In this document: positions 1 to 6,039 of the stretch, one piece after another
Position numbering within the stretch: the first letter of the stretch is position 1
How the letters are laid out: each line of letters begins with the position of its first letter
Source of the DNA: Micromonospora_J zhanjiangensis
Lineage (GTDB): Bacteria; Actinomycetota; Actinomycetes; Mycobacteriales; Micromonosporaceae
Direction: 5' to 3'
NCBI RefSeq assembly: GCF_042650605.1
Contig: NZ_JBHSBN010000039.1
Location: forward strand, 1 to 40,573
Length of the DNA stretch: 40,573 bases
Notes under the pieces: generated by a model
What the model was told of the DNA's origin: nothing
The model's database searches: none
What the model saw: the letters and a program-made list of their open reading frames with translations, nothing else
Translations under genes and position numbers: made by a program

Positions 1-205
1 CTTCTGTTGTGATCAACCTTGCTTCGACAACAAGATGATCAACCAGGAGCCACGGGCACCCTCACGCCGGGGTCCACCCTGGACAGACTGACGGCCTCAG
101 CCGACCCCCATCAACTTCGGTGAGCCGGCATGCATCGACCTTGCAAGGAGGATTCGACAACATGGTGGATGCGGCGGTATCTATACCGCCGCAACCACTG
201 AACGC
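1..205. other. Intergenic window edge with short direct repeats
   Basis: No long gene is seen. The 9-mer TTCGACAAC occurs twice (near 23 and 153), each time downstream of ACCTTGC, and GATCAACC occurs twice near 11 and 38. The segment therefore holds a loose direct repeat of unknown function. It also contains a strong ribosome-binding-site-like AAGGAGG at 145-151 and a perfect inverted repeat at 170-193, listed separately. It could be the edge of a regulatory region for a gene lying outside the window. Confidence 0.4.
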
Positions 206-209
206 TTAA
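162..209 (+). CDS. Possible 15-residue micro-ORF
   Basis: ATG at 162 follows AAGGAGG (145-151) with a 10-nt spacer and runs 15 codons to TAA at 207-209. The stop overlaps the stop codon of the convergent gene at 206-637. The peptide begins MVDAAV and ends PPQPLNA. Only the excellent ribosome-binding sequence supports it; there is no homology to point to, and the hairpin at 170-193 lies inside it. It may be a leader peptide, or the AAGGAGG may be fortuitous. Confidence 0.2.
   Translation: MVDAAVSIPPQPLNA
170..193. terminator. Perfect 11-bp inverted repeat, probable terminator
   Basis: TGCGGCGGTAT at 170-180 and ATACCGCCGCA at 183-193 are perfect inverted copies separated by 2 nt. It lies 13 bp beyond the stop of the minus-strand operon that ends at 206, the place expected for its transcription terminator. 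There is no U-tract, which is common in actinobacteria. A binding site for a dimeric repressor is the alternative. Confidence 0.5.
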
Positions 210-637
210 AGGTACCTTGCTGCCGTCTGCTCCACCTCTGCGATGAAACCCTCAAGCTGTTGCTCGGTCAGGTTCTCGTCCTGCAGCAAAGCACCGAGAA
301 GGAAGGTCTGTGCGCCGAGCGCAAGATCCGCACTGATGTTGTCCACCAATTCGGGTTCGCCGAGCACCGCGCGAATCAACCCCTCCATCTCCAACGCTGG
401 CAACTCGTCGCCGTTGGGCACCTGGGACCGGACCTCGGCCACGAACCGTGCGACGTCCGCCGCGCTCGCCTCGGAGCCGAACCGTCGGTGGACCGCGATG
501 GCGAAGGCCGCTCCGATCGTCTGTAGGCCGCCGGCCCAGCCTTGGCGACCCAACTCGGCGGTGAGACGGTCGGCCGTGCCCCAGTCCCGACGAGCCAACG
601 CCCGGATCAGGTCACTCAGGTCTGTCTTGATGCTCAC
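206..637 (-). CDS. Hypothetical helical protein, paralogue of the gene at 2869-3297
   Basis: 143 residues, GTG start (MSIKTDLSDL), last gene of a four-gene minus-strand operon; it overlaps the preceding gene (612-1289) by 26 nt, so translation is probably coupled. No known domain is recognised. The central motif AVHRRFGSEASAADVARFVAEV (about residues 47-69) is closely matched by AVDRRFGEDASRADVIQFVAEM in the protein encoded at 2869-3297, and both end in a similar acidic helix beginning LT/FTDQ. The two genes are thus diverged copies of one family, each sitting at the end of a small operon. It is soluble, acidic, with no signal peptide or membrane segment. Function unknown. Confidence 0.75.
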   Translation of the reverse strand: MSIKTDLSDLIRALARRDWGTADRLTAELGRQGWAGGLQTIGAAFAIAVHRRFGSEASAADVARFVAEVRSQVPNGDELPALEMEGLIRAVLGEPELVDNISADLALGAQTFLLGALLQDENLTEQQLEGFIAEVEQTAARYL

Positions 638-1289
638 GCTTCTTCAACCTCGCTAACCACGTGTCGACTACCTCAGTTGTCTTGAGGATGACTATCCCAG
701 CAGCCAGGCCCACGACGACGATATGGCCGGCGGTTTCGGCGGCGTCGATCTTCGCGGGCGGCTGTACGGGCGGAGCTGTGGGTACGGTCGTGCCTGTTGA
801 CTGCGATCCAGAGGGACCATGCCGATCTCGGAGGGACTGGAGGAACGTCTGGACCGTGTTGGTGGCGTTCTCCGCATGATCTTTGAGATCGTCGGCTTTC
901 CTTGTCAACCTGTTCAGGTAGCTCTCGATACCAGGAGTGGTACTTGTACGACTGACCGTGTCCGAGACAAGTTCTTCGCCGGTGGGTTGGGCTGAATCGG
1001 TAGCCTTCCTGGTCGGGGCGGCCCCGGGGACGATGGTGTTGACGTACGCGGTCAGGTGGCCGCTGGTTTCGGCGAGCAGGCGGGCAACCTTGCCGGCCTT
1101 CTCAGCGGCGGTGATGCTCTCGGAGACGGCGCCCCGCACCGCGGGGTGGTCGCTTCCTCCGCCGGCTTCGCGGTAGTGAGTCTCGGCCTGGCGGGCGTCC
1201 GCCTCGGAGCGGGCGGCGGTGATCGCGGCGGTGTCGAGTTGCTCGATAGCGCTCTTCAGCCGGGCGAGAACCTCATCCAATCCGCTCAT
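612..1289 (-). CDS. Membrane-anchored helical protein of the small-protein operon
   Basis: 225 residues. The N-terminal ~90 residues form a helical domain ending SDHPAVRGAV...LTAYVNTIVPG, which aligns with the C-terminal halves of the two preceding small proteins (motif S/T-x-H-x ... YxxxIG/LG). A Ser/Thr/Pro-rich, partly helical linker follows. Near the C-terminus a hydrophobic segment (about residues 186-203, AGHIVVVGLAAGIVILK) is followed by a basic tail (LKKREHQDRPE), so the protein is probably C-terminally membrane-anchored with the bulk on the N-terminal side. The ATG overlaps the upstream stop as ATGA. It may be a membrane-tethered version of the two small proteins. Function unknown. 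Confidence 0.75.
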   Translation of the reverse strand: MSGLDEVLARLKSAIEQLDTAAITAARSEADARQAETHYREAGGGSDHPAVRGAVSESITAAEKAGKVARLLAETSGHLTAYVNTIVPGAAPTRKATDSAQPTGEELVSDTVSRTSTTPGIESYLNRLTRKADDLKDHAENATNTVQTFLQSLRDRHGPSGSQSTGTTVPTAPPVQPPAKIDAAETAGHIVVVGLAAGIVILKTTEVVDTWLARLKKREHQDRPE

Positions 1290-1546
1290 CCGATTGCGTC
1301 CAGGTAAGCAGTGCTGTGTTCGGCGGCGGCGTCCAACCGGCGCAGGGTCAACTCGATCTCGTGGGCGGCGGCCTTCAACCCGGCGCGGGTGCGCTGCACG
1401 TGCGCGTGTTCACTGCCTTCCAGCGTGGGCAGGGCAATGCCGGTGGCGTCGAGCAACTGAGCGTTGGCCTGTTCGAGCGTGCGACGAGCATCCTTGACGG
1501 CCTTGTTGCCGCGCCGAAGGGTTGCCTTGACGTCCTCGATGGACAT
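1286..1546 (-). CDS. Small helical protein (86 residues), ESX-size paralogue
   Basis: 86 residues, almost entirely predicted helix (MSIEDVKATLRRGNKAVKD...). The C-terminal half, SEHAHVQ...LDAAAEHSTAYLDAIG, matches the corresponding parts of its two operon neighbours. Starts 5 nt after the stop of the upstream gene and overlaps the downstream gene by ATGA. No cysteine, signal peptide or membrane helix. Its size and helical make-up resemble ESX/WXG100-type proteins, but no WXG motif is present, so no secretion role is claimed. Resembles small DUF-type proteins common in Micromonosporaceae; exact family not assigned. Confidence 0.7.
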   Translation of the reverse strand: MSIEDVKATLRRGNKAVKDARRTLEQANAQLLDATGIALPTLEGSEHAHVQRTRAGLKAAAHEIELTLRRLDAAAEHSTAYLDAIG

Positions 1547-1551
1547 GGCGG

Positions 1552-1815
1552 TCAGCCGAGAACCTGGACATACTCCCGGGCGGCTTGGGAACCGCCTTGT
1601 ACCAGCGCTGCGGCCTCGGCCAGGCGCTGCCTACTCTGCTCGCCACGAGCGAGTGCTTCGGCGATCTTCGGGTGACCGGTGCCGGCCGAAGCGGCCCGCA
1701 ACAGGCCGAGCATCTGGTCGATGCCGGCAGCAGCGGCCTGGATCTGGTTGACGGTCTGGTTGCCGTGCTCTGCGGCCTGCAGCAACGCAGCCTTCACCTC
1801 TTCGATGCTCGACAT
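1552..1815 (-). CDS. Small helical protein (87 residues), first gene of operon
   Basis: ATG at 1815 (MSSIEEVKAALL) is preferred over a longer start at 1839 because GGGGAG lies 5 nt upstream of it. The product is helical and Ala/Gln rich. Residues about 43-87 (TGHPKIAEAL ... AAREYVQVLG) match the two following gene products at the pattern H-P-x-(I/V) ... Y-x-x-x-(L/I)-G. First of four co-directional genes (1815 down to 206); the promoter should lie in the 1816-1989 interval it shares with the divergent gene at 1990. No catalytic motif is visible; possibly a self-assembling or partner-binding helical protein. Confidence 0.7.
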   Translation of the reverse strand: MSSIEEVKAALLQAAEHGNQTVNQIQAAAAGIDQMLGLLRAASAGTGHPKIAEALARGEQSRQRLAEAAALVQGGSQAAREYVQVLG

Positions 1816-1989
1816 CGACGCTCCCCAGAATGTGATCACGCTTCACTTGTTGAGCGGACACTATCTGAGATGGTCGAGCGCACGCAGCCCTGTTCGTCCG
1901 TGCAGCAGTGGCCGTCTCGGATTCGGCGATGATGGACAACTGTCAATTCTTTGACATCTGAGGTTCCTGCGGGCAGTGATGATGACCGC

Positions 1990-2745
1990 ATGCCTCGATG
2001 TCGTGCCCGATGTCCGGACAATACGCTCTGCAAGAATCGGGTAAGGGTGCCAGGCGCGAGATGTCACAAACATCCTGGCCTGCCGGAGGCAGGACCGCGA
2101 CACCCCAAGGAGCCAAAGCGCAGACGCCGGCCGCAGGGCGCCCCTGCGCGGCGCTCTGGGAGAAGTAGCCCGGTGGGCGGTCGGCGGGCCGAGGCGCAGG
2201 AGCGTCGCCGCCAGGAACGGGTCGAGAAGGCTGCCGAGTTTTGCGTGGCAGCTCTGAACGACGGGTGGGCCGACGTCGTATCTGAGCGTGTCACCGATTA
2301 CGTGACCGAGGCGACGTGGGAGCAGCTGTTCAGCCGGCGACGGCGGCGCAGGTGCAAGCTGCTGGCGCAGCTCGCCGCAGCGATCCTTGCGGGGAAGAAG
2401 AAGCTGCACGACCTGATCGGGGCGATGGCTGGTTGGCTCGTGTCCCTACTCGGGGGTGACCGGGTCGTGCAATCCTTCGCCCGTCAGCTCGCGTCGAACA
2501 TCCCGCTGCCACCCGACGCCAAGATGGTGGCCGCCGCGCGGGGCCTCCAAGTGGTCGGGGTGCTGTTGTGCATCGTCAACGGCGACGAGTTGACCAGGTG
2601 TCAGTGCTTCATCGACCTTGCCCTCGAAGAGACCAAGACCCAGGTCAAGAAGATACTCTTGGCGGCCATGGAGGACTGGACCGGCCTGGCGCAGTTCCCG
2701 GTCAAGCCTTTGGTCTTGGAACGGGGCACGTACGGAGCTTCCTGA
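1990..2745 (+). CDS. Cys/His zinc-finger-like basic protein
   Basis: ATG at 1990 gives 251 residues; a TTG at 1951 would add 13. Immediately after the start is a compact C-x3-C-x5-C-x10-C-x2-H pattern (CRARC, LC, RCHKH; residues 4-27), typical of short zinc-binding motifs found in phage and plasmid proteins. A very basic, Pro-rich stretch follows (PKEPKRRRRPQGAPARR, about residues 40-60), suggesting nucleic-acid contact. The C-terminal ~170 residues are mixed helical, with an amphipathic or hydrophobic region (AMAGWLVSLLGG; LQVVGVLLCIV) that could be a buried core or weak membrane association. It is transcribed away from the operon ending at 206. No enzyme motif. Function unknown. Confidence 0.7.
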   Translation: MPRCRARCPDNTLCKNRVRVPGARCHKHPGLPEAGPRHPKEPKRRRRPQGAPARRSGRSSPVGGRRAEAQERRRQERVEKAAEFCVAALNDGWADVVSERVTDYVTEATWEQLFSRRRRRRCKLLAQLAAAILAGKKKLHDLIGAMAGWLVSLLGGDRVVQSFARQLASNIPLPPDAKMVAAARGLQVVGVLLCIVNGDELTRCQCFIDLALEETKTQVKKILLAAMEDWTGLAQFPVKPLVLERGTYGAS

Positions 2746-2868
2746 CGCGACGCCCCGACAGCGGTCCCGCTGACCGGGGACGGGACGAGGCTGGACTGTC
2801 GTCGGTCGGCAGTTCGGGGACGGTCGTGTTGTGGGTGCGGCGTCCCAGTGGCCGGGGTTTACCCGCCG

Positions 2869-3297
2869 CTACGGGCGCTCGGCCAGTTCCACGGCTTCGG
2901 CAAGGATGGCATCAAGGCCCTGGTCCGTGAAGCTGTCTTCGCCGAGCACCTTGTGCACGGTGGCGGCTTGAATCCGTCCGATCATTTGCGGGTCGATGTC
3001 GTAGCCGACCGTGGGATCGATGGTTGACATGATGAGGGTCTCTGCTTGGTCCGCGTCGATGTTTGGGGCGTCGTGGCCGAGTTCGGCGCGCATCTCGGCG
3101 ACGAATTGGATCACATCAGCCCGGCTGGCATCCTCGCCGAAGCGCCGGTCGACCGCGAGGAAGAAGAGCGCGGCGAGGAATCGCGGAAAGTCATTCCAGT
3201 CATTGGCGTCGAGGCGTTCTTCGACGCGGTCGTTCTCGACGTGATGCCCTTTCACCATCGTCCGGAGGTAGGCGACCATTTCGGGAGTGATCGTCAT
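2869..3297 (-). CDS. Hypothetical protein, paralogue of the gene at 206-637
   Basis: ATG at 3297 (MTITPEMVAYL) is chosen because GAGGAG sits 7 nt upstream; longer upstream starts are less likely. 142 residues, acidic and helical. Shares with the 206-637 product the core FFLAVDRRFGEDASRADV plus FVAEM and the C-terminal helix. It is the last gene of the minus-strand array of DNA-binding proteins (4347 down to 2869), following a GntR gene by 28 nt. The presence of the same family at the end of two neighbouring operons suggests a shared function or local duplication. No known domain. Confidence 0.75.
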   Translation of the reverse strand: MTITPEMVAYLRTMVKGHHVENDRVEERLDANDWNDFPRFLAALFFLAVDRRFGEDASRADVIQFVAEMRAELGHDAPNIDADQAETLIMSTIDPTVGYDIDPQMIGRIQAATVHKVLGEDSFTDQGLDAILAEAVELAERP

Positions 3298-3325
3298 CGC
3301 TCTTCTCCTCATGGTGTCTCTTGAC

Positions 3326-3562
3326 CTACCGGTCGGGTGCCGACGCGTCGACCACGAAGACGCCGATGCCCGGCCGGCCGACCAGCTCGCCAAGCTCGAT
3401 CATCGTGTCCAAAGCCCGCCGAACGGTCATGTGGCTGGTGTTGTACTCCTCGGACAGCAGGCGAACGGAGGGCAGCTTGCTTCCCGGCGGGTAGATGCCG
3501 GTCCGGATCTTCGCGCGTAGATCGTCCCTGATCTGACGCCAGAGCGGCTGGGCGTAAGGCAT
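3326..3562 (-). CDS. Solo GntR-type winged-helix regulator (third of array)
   Basis: 78 residues that are just one GntR winged-helix domain: MPYAQPLWRQIRDDLRAKI, then P-G-S-K-L-P-S wing entry, recognition-helix region SHMTVRRALDTM, and the terminal strand GRPGIGVFVVD. The ligand-binding C-terminal domain usual in GntR proteins (FCD, UTRA, etc.) is missing, so it can bind DNA but has no visible sensor. It starts 4 nt after the upstream GntR gene ends, so they are co-translated. Solo GntR domains are known as repressors in actinomycete integrative elements (KorSA-type are longer); here they may repress their own operon, alone or as mixed dimers. Confidence 0.85.
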   Translation of the reverse strand: MPYAQPLWRQIRDDLRAKIRTGIYPPGSKLPSVRLLSEEYNTSHMTVRRALDTMIELGELVGRPGIGVFVVDASAPDR

Positions 3563-3566
3563 GCTG

Positions 3567-3794
3567 TCAGCCCGGGTCGCCGGCTACGAAGACGCCCAAT
3601 CCCTGCCGGCCGACGAGTTCGCCGGCCCCGATCATGGAATCCACGGCTCTCCGGACCGTCGCGGAGCTGGTCGAATGCTGATTCATCAGCTCCCGGGTGG
3701 TGGGGATCTTTTCGCCCGGCTTCAACAGGCCGGCCTTGATCCTGGCCCGGAGATCATCGCGGATGTCTTTCCAGAGGGGCTGGGCGTACGGCAT
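3567..3794 (-). CDS. Solo GntR-type winged-helix regulator (second of array)
   Basis: 75 residues, again only the winged-helix DNA-binding domain (MPYAQPLWKDIRDDLRARI ... KPGEKIPTTRELM ... SATVRRAVDSM ... GRQGLGVFVAG). The first seven residues are identical to those of the following gene product, and the fold residues match throughout, so the two are tandem duplicates that have diverged mostly in the recognition helix (SSATVRRA versus SHMTVRRA). This suggests related but distinct operators. GGAG lies 9 nt before the ATG. It follows the 25-codon relic by 4 nt and precedes the next GntR by 4 nt. Confidence 0.85.
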   Translation of the reverse strand: MPYAQPLWKDIRDDLRARIKAGLLKPGEKIPTTRELMNQHSTSSATVRRAVDSMIGAGELVGRQGLGVFVAGDPG

Positions 3795-3798
3795 GCGG

Positions 3799-3876
3799 TC
3801 AGCTCCGCTCTCCGATTACGAACACGCCGATCCCTTGCCGGCCTTGCAGGAGCCACAGCGGCATGTACGGCGCCAT
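3799..3876 (-). pseudogene. 25-codon relic of a GntR gene (internal deletion)
   Basis: A 25-codon open frame, too short for usual gene calls. It starts MAPYMPLW, matching the N-terminus of the first GntR protein (MVPYMPLW), and passes after LLQ directly to GRQGIGVFV, the last strand of the same domain, ending IGERS. About 52 residues, including the whole helix-turn-helix, are missing, and the frame stays open across the deletion. It sits 9 nt after the AlpA-like gene and 4 nt before the next GntR gene, keeping operon spacing. It is most simply an in-frame internal deletion of a fourth GntR copy. Whether the micro-peptide is made is unknown. Confidence 0.8.
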
Positions 3877-3885
3877 GAGCCCCGG

Positions 3886-4086
3886 TTACTTTTCCGAGTT
3901 CTGCGGGTCGGGCCGGTGGTCCTTGATCCACCGTTCCACGTCCTCGGCGAGCCAGATCCGGCCGACCGACAGGACAGCCGCCGGGTCCGGGAACGACTTC
4001 GAGTTGGTGATCTGGTAGGCGCGCGTACGGGAGACGCCGAGCAACTCCTGCACTTCCTGGCTCGCCAGCAACCGGAGCTTCCTCAC
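3886..4086 (-). CDS. AlpA/excisionase-like helix-turn-helix protein
   Basis: 66 residues, GTG start at 4086. MRKLRLLASQEVQELLGVSRTRAYQI is a typical MerR/AlpA-type HTH, with the wing region FPDPAAVLSVGRIWLAEDVERWI. This fold is used by excisionases (Xis) and AlpA-type regulators of integrated elements to bind and bend DNA. Its place between GntR genes recalls the xis/repressor gene sets of actinomycete integrative elements. However, no integrase is present in the window, so an excision role is only a suggestion. It could equally be another regulator of the array. No good Shine-Dalgarno; translation is probably coupled to the GntR gene ending at 4111. Confidence 0.8.
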   Translation of the reverse strand: MRKLRLLASQEVQELLGVSRTRAYQITNSKSFPDPAAVLSVGRIWLAEDVERWIKDHRPDPQNSEK

Positions 4087-4110
4087 CCAGGCATGGTAGG
4101 AGCAGGTGCC

Positions 4111-4347
4111 CTACGAGTTTCGCCCCGAGGGGTCGGCCACGAAGACCCCGACGCCTTGCCGGCCTTCCAAGACGCCGGCCTCGGTCAGAACCTCGATGGC
4201 CTTCCGGACGGTCAGGCCCGAGGTGTCGTACTGCGCGGCCAACTCCTTGGTCGTCGGCAGCTTGTCGCCAGGCTTGAGGATGCCGGCGGCGATCCGGTCC
4301 AGGATGTCCTGCCGGATCCTTCGCCACAGCGGCATGTACGGCACCAT
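4111..4347 (-). CDS. Solo GntR-type winged-helix regulator (first of array)
   Basis: ATG at 4347 (MVPYMPLW) is preferred over 4389 because GGAG is 8 nt upstream and the sequence then aligns end to end with the other two GntR proteins. 78 residues: a complete winged-helix domain (RRIRQDILDRIAAGILKPG, KLPTTKELAAQYDTSGLTVRKA, LEGRQGVGVFVAD) and no effector domain. It is the promoter-proximal gene of the minus-strand array and faces the gene at 4473 across an AT-richer 125-bp gap, so it may control both directions from there. Confidence 0.85.
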   Translation of the reverse strand: MVPYMPLWRRIRQDILDRIAAGILKPGDKLPTTKELAAQYDTSGLTVRKAIEVLTEAGVLEGRQGVGVFVADPSGRNS

Positions 4348-4472
4348 GGTTCGAACTCCACCACAGCCCACTTCATGCCATGCAACCAATGCCTTGTTTA
4401 AATCCTATAGATGCTTCCCATGCTTTACATGTATTCTGTCCAAACAATGGTGCAGTCAGCGAGGGGAGCGGC
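4348..4472. promoter_or_regulatory. Divergent promoter region with TACATGTA palindrome
   Basis: This gap separates the GntR array (leftward) from the gene at 4473 (rightward) and is clearly more AT-rich than its surroundings. It contains TACATGTA at 4426-4433, two copies of ATGCTT just before it, and TATAGAT near 4406, resembling a -10 element. Short palindromes with a central AT-rich core are typical GntR-family operators, so autoregulation by the array is plausible. No assignment of start points can be made by eye. Confidence 0.4.
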
Positions 4473-4778
4473 ATGGGTAGGCGGTGGAAGTGGTTCTTGC
4501 GGCCAGGGAAAGTCGTGATCGACTCGGTCGGGCCGGTCGTACCGGATGGCGACCCGCGGGGGCGCGGTCGTCGGGCGGGTGCTCCTGTCCGCGTACCCGA
4601 TGGGCGGGTGACCTCGCGGTGTGACGGCGCGGTGGTCTACGAGCGGACCGGGCGGTGGCCGGTGAACGCGGCGCGCAACCAGCGCGCGGACCGTTACGAC
4701 CCGCGGCCGTCCGGTGGGCGGTCCGGCGGGCCGCGCCGGGGGAGCGGCCCGGTCGAGGGGCGGGGTGCGGATGGCTGA
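4473..4778 (+). CDS. Small Arg/Gly/Pro-rich protein of unknown function
   Basis: ATG at 4473 (MGRRWKWFLRPGKVVIDSVG) follows GAGGGGAG with a normal spacer; an earlier ATG at 4380 would begin inside the divergent promoter. 101 residues, very basic and low complexity, probably disordered. The stop overlaps the ATG of the XRE regulator (ATGGCTGA), so the two are translationally coupled. Small basic proteins often accompany XRE-DUF5753 regulators in actinomycetes, but this one does not show a clear DUF397 signature. Function unknown. Confidence 0.55.
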   Translation: MGRRWKWFLRPGKVVIDSVGPVVPDGDPRGRGRRAGAPVRVPDGRVTSRCDGAVVYERTGRWPVNAARNQRADRYDPRPSGGRSGGPRRGSGPVEGRGADG

Positions 4779-5652
4779 CGACCAGGGGTCGACGGTGCCG
4801 CGCCGGCAGCTCGGGCGGGAGTTGCGCCAGCTGCGGATGGAGGCGCGGATGACCCTCGACGGTGTGGCGGCGGCGTTGCAGTGCAGCCGGCAGAAGTTGT
4901 GGCGGATCGAGTCTGGCATCGGCGCGGCGCGGGCGCCCGAGGTGCGGGGCATGTGTGAGCTGTACCGCGCGACGCCCGAGCTGACCGGCGCGCTGGTCGG
5001 CCTGGCCGGCGAGACGCGGGCGAAGGGCTGGTGGCACCGCTACGGCGATCCGGTCCCCGCCTGGTTCGACCTGCACGCCGGCCTCCAGGCCGCCGCGTGC
5101 CGGCTGCGCGAACACCACGACACGCTCGTCCCCGGCCTGCTGCAAACCCGGAGGTACGCGTCCGCGGTGTGCCGGCCCCGCCCGGACCTCACCGCCGACG
5201 AGCGGGACCACCTGCTCGAGGTACGGCTGCGCCGGCGGGACCTGCTGCTGCGGCGACTGCCGCCGGCGCCCCGGCTGGAGGTGATCGTGTCCGAGGCGGT
5301 GCTGCTGCGCGCCGTCGGCGGTCCGGCGACGATGGCCGACCAGCTCCGTCACCTGATCGAGGCCAGCCGGCAGCCGCACATCAGTGTCCGGGTGCTGCCG
5401 TTGGCCGCCGGCCTGCACGACGGTGCCGTCGCCGGGGCGTTCACGCTGCTGGACTTCCCGCCCGGCAACCGGATCGACCCCGAACCGCCCGTGGTCTACC
5501 ACGAGTCGTTGACCGGGGCGTTGTATCTCGACCGGCCGGCCGAGCTGGCCGCCTACGAGCAGGTCTGGGCCAGCCTCGACGCGCTCGCCCTGGACTCCGA
5601 ACAGTCCCGACGGCTCGTCGAGAAGATCCTCGTGGAGGTCCATCGTGGCTGA
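4771..5652 (+). CDS. XRE-family regulator with DUF5753 domain
   Basis: 293 residues from ATG 4771 (MADDQGSTVPRRQLG). Residues about 9-70 form the XRE HTH (LGRELRQLRMEARMTLDGVAAALQ, with RQKLWRIESG as the recognition helix). Residues about 95-285 are a DUF5753 domain, recognised by the order YGDPVPAWFDLHAGLQAAA ... YHESLTGALYLDRP ... AYEQVWASLDALAL. Such proteins are very abundant in streptomycetes and relatives, regulate morphology or antibiotic genes, and usually act with a small adjacent partner. Here the next gene, overlapping by 8 nt, encodes a DivIVA-domain protein instead of the common DUF397 partner. Confidence 0.92.
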   Translation: MADDQGSTVPRRQLGRELRQLRMEARMTLDGVAAALQCSRQKLWRIESGIGAARAPEVRGMCELYRATPELTGALVGLAGETRAKGWWHRYGDPVPAWFDLHAGLQAAACRLREHHDTLVPGLLQTRRYASAVCRPRPDLTADERDHLLEVRLRRRDLLLRRLPPAPRLEVIVSEAVLLRAVGGPATMADQLRHLIEASRQPHISVRVLPLAAGLHDGAVAGAFTLLDFPPGNRIDPEPPVVYHESLTGALYLDRPAELAAYEQVWASLDALALDSEQSRRLVEKILVEVHRG

Positions 5653-6025
5653 CCTGACCGGTGCCGGGTCGCACACCGGCGCCCATTCGCGCACCGGCGC
5701 CACCGGCGGCACCGTCTACCGGGCTGGGCGGTCCGGGCGGCTGGGGCCACGGCAGATCCGCGGGGCGCGCTTCACCGTGCGCCGGTTCGGCCGCCGCGGG
5801 GTCGACCCCGACGAGGTACGCCGCTTCCTGGCCCGGGTCGCCGACGAGGTGAGCGACCTGCACGCCGAGCTGGCGGCCAGCCGGGACGAGGCGAACTGGT
5901 TGCGGTTCGCGTTGCGGGAGTGGCAGGCCGGTTTTCCGTACGGCAACGAACGCCGCACCGACTACGGCCGTGCGTCGCGGCCGGGTCTCGTGCCACGCCA
6001 ACCCCGACGGTACGACGGCGGCTGA
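5645..6025 (+). CDS. Short DivIVA-domain protein
   Basis: 126 residues, GTG start at 5645 with GGAGG upstream. After a low-complexity Gly/Thr/Ser head, residues about 35-80 carry the DivIVA N-terminal signature (GPRQIRGARFTVRRFGRRGVDPDEVRRFLARV followed by a short coiled coil, ADEVSDLHAELAASRDE). Full-length DivIVA/Wag31 proteins are much longer with an extended coiled coil, so this is a minimal version, unlikely to be the cell's polar-growth scaffold. It overlaps the XRE gene and is probably co-expressed with it. Confidence 0.85.
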   Translation: MADLTGAGSHTGAHSRTGATGGTVYRAGRSGRLGPRQIRGARFTVRRFGRRGVDPDEVRRFLARVADEVSDLHAELAASRDEANWLRFALREWQAGFPYGNERRTDYGRASRPGLVPRQPRRYDGG

Positions 6026-6039
6026 CCACCCGCCGACCG

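Noticed and set aside
2869..4347. GntR plus AlpA-like genes as proof of an integrated conjugative element
   Set aside because: No integrase, Rep, Tra or attachment-site duplication is seen in the window, so the claim would go beyond the evidence.
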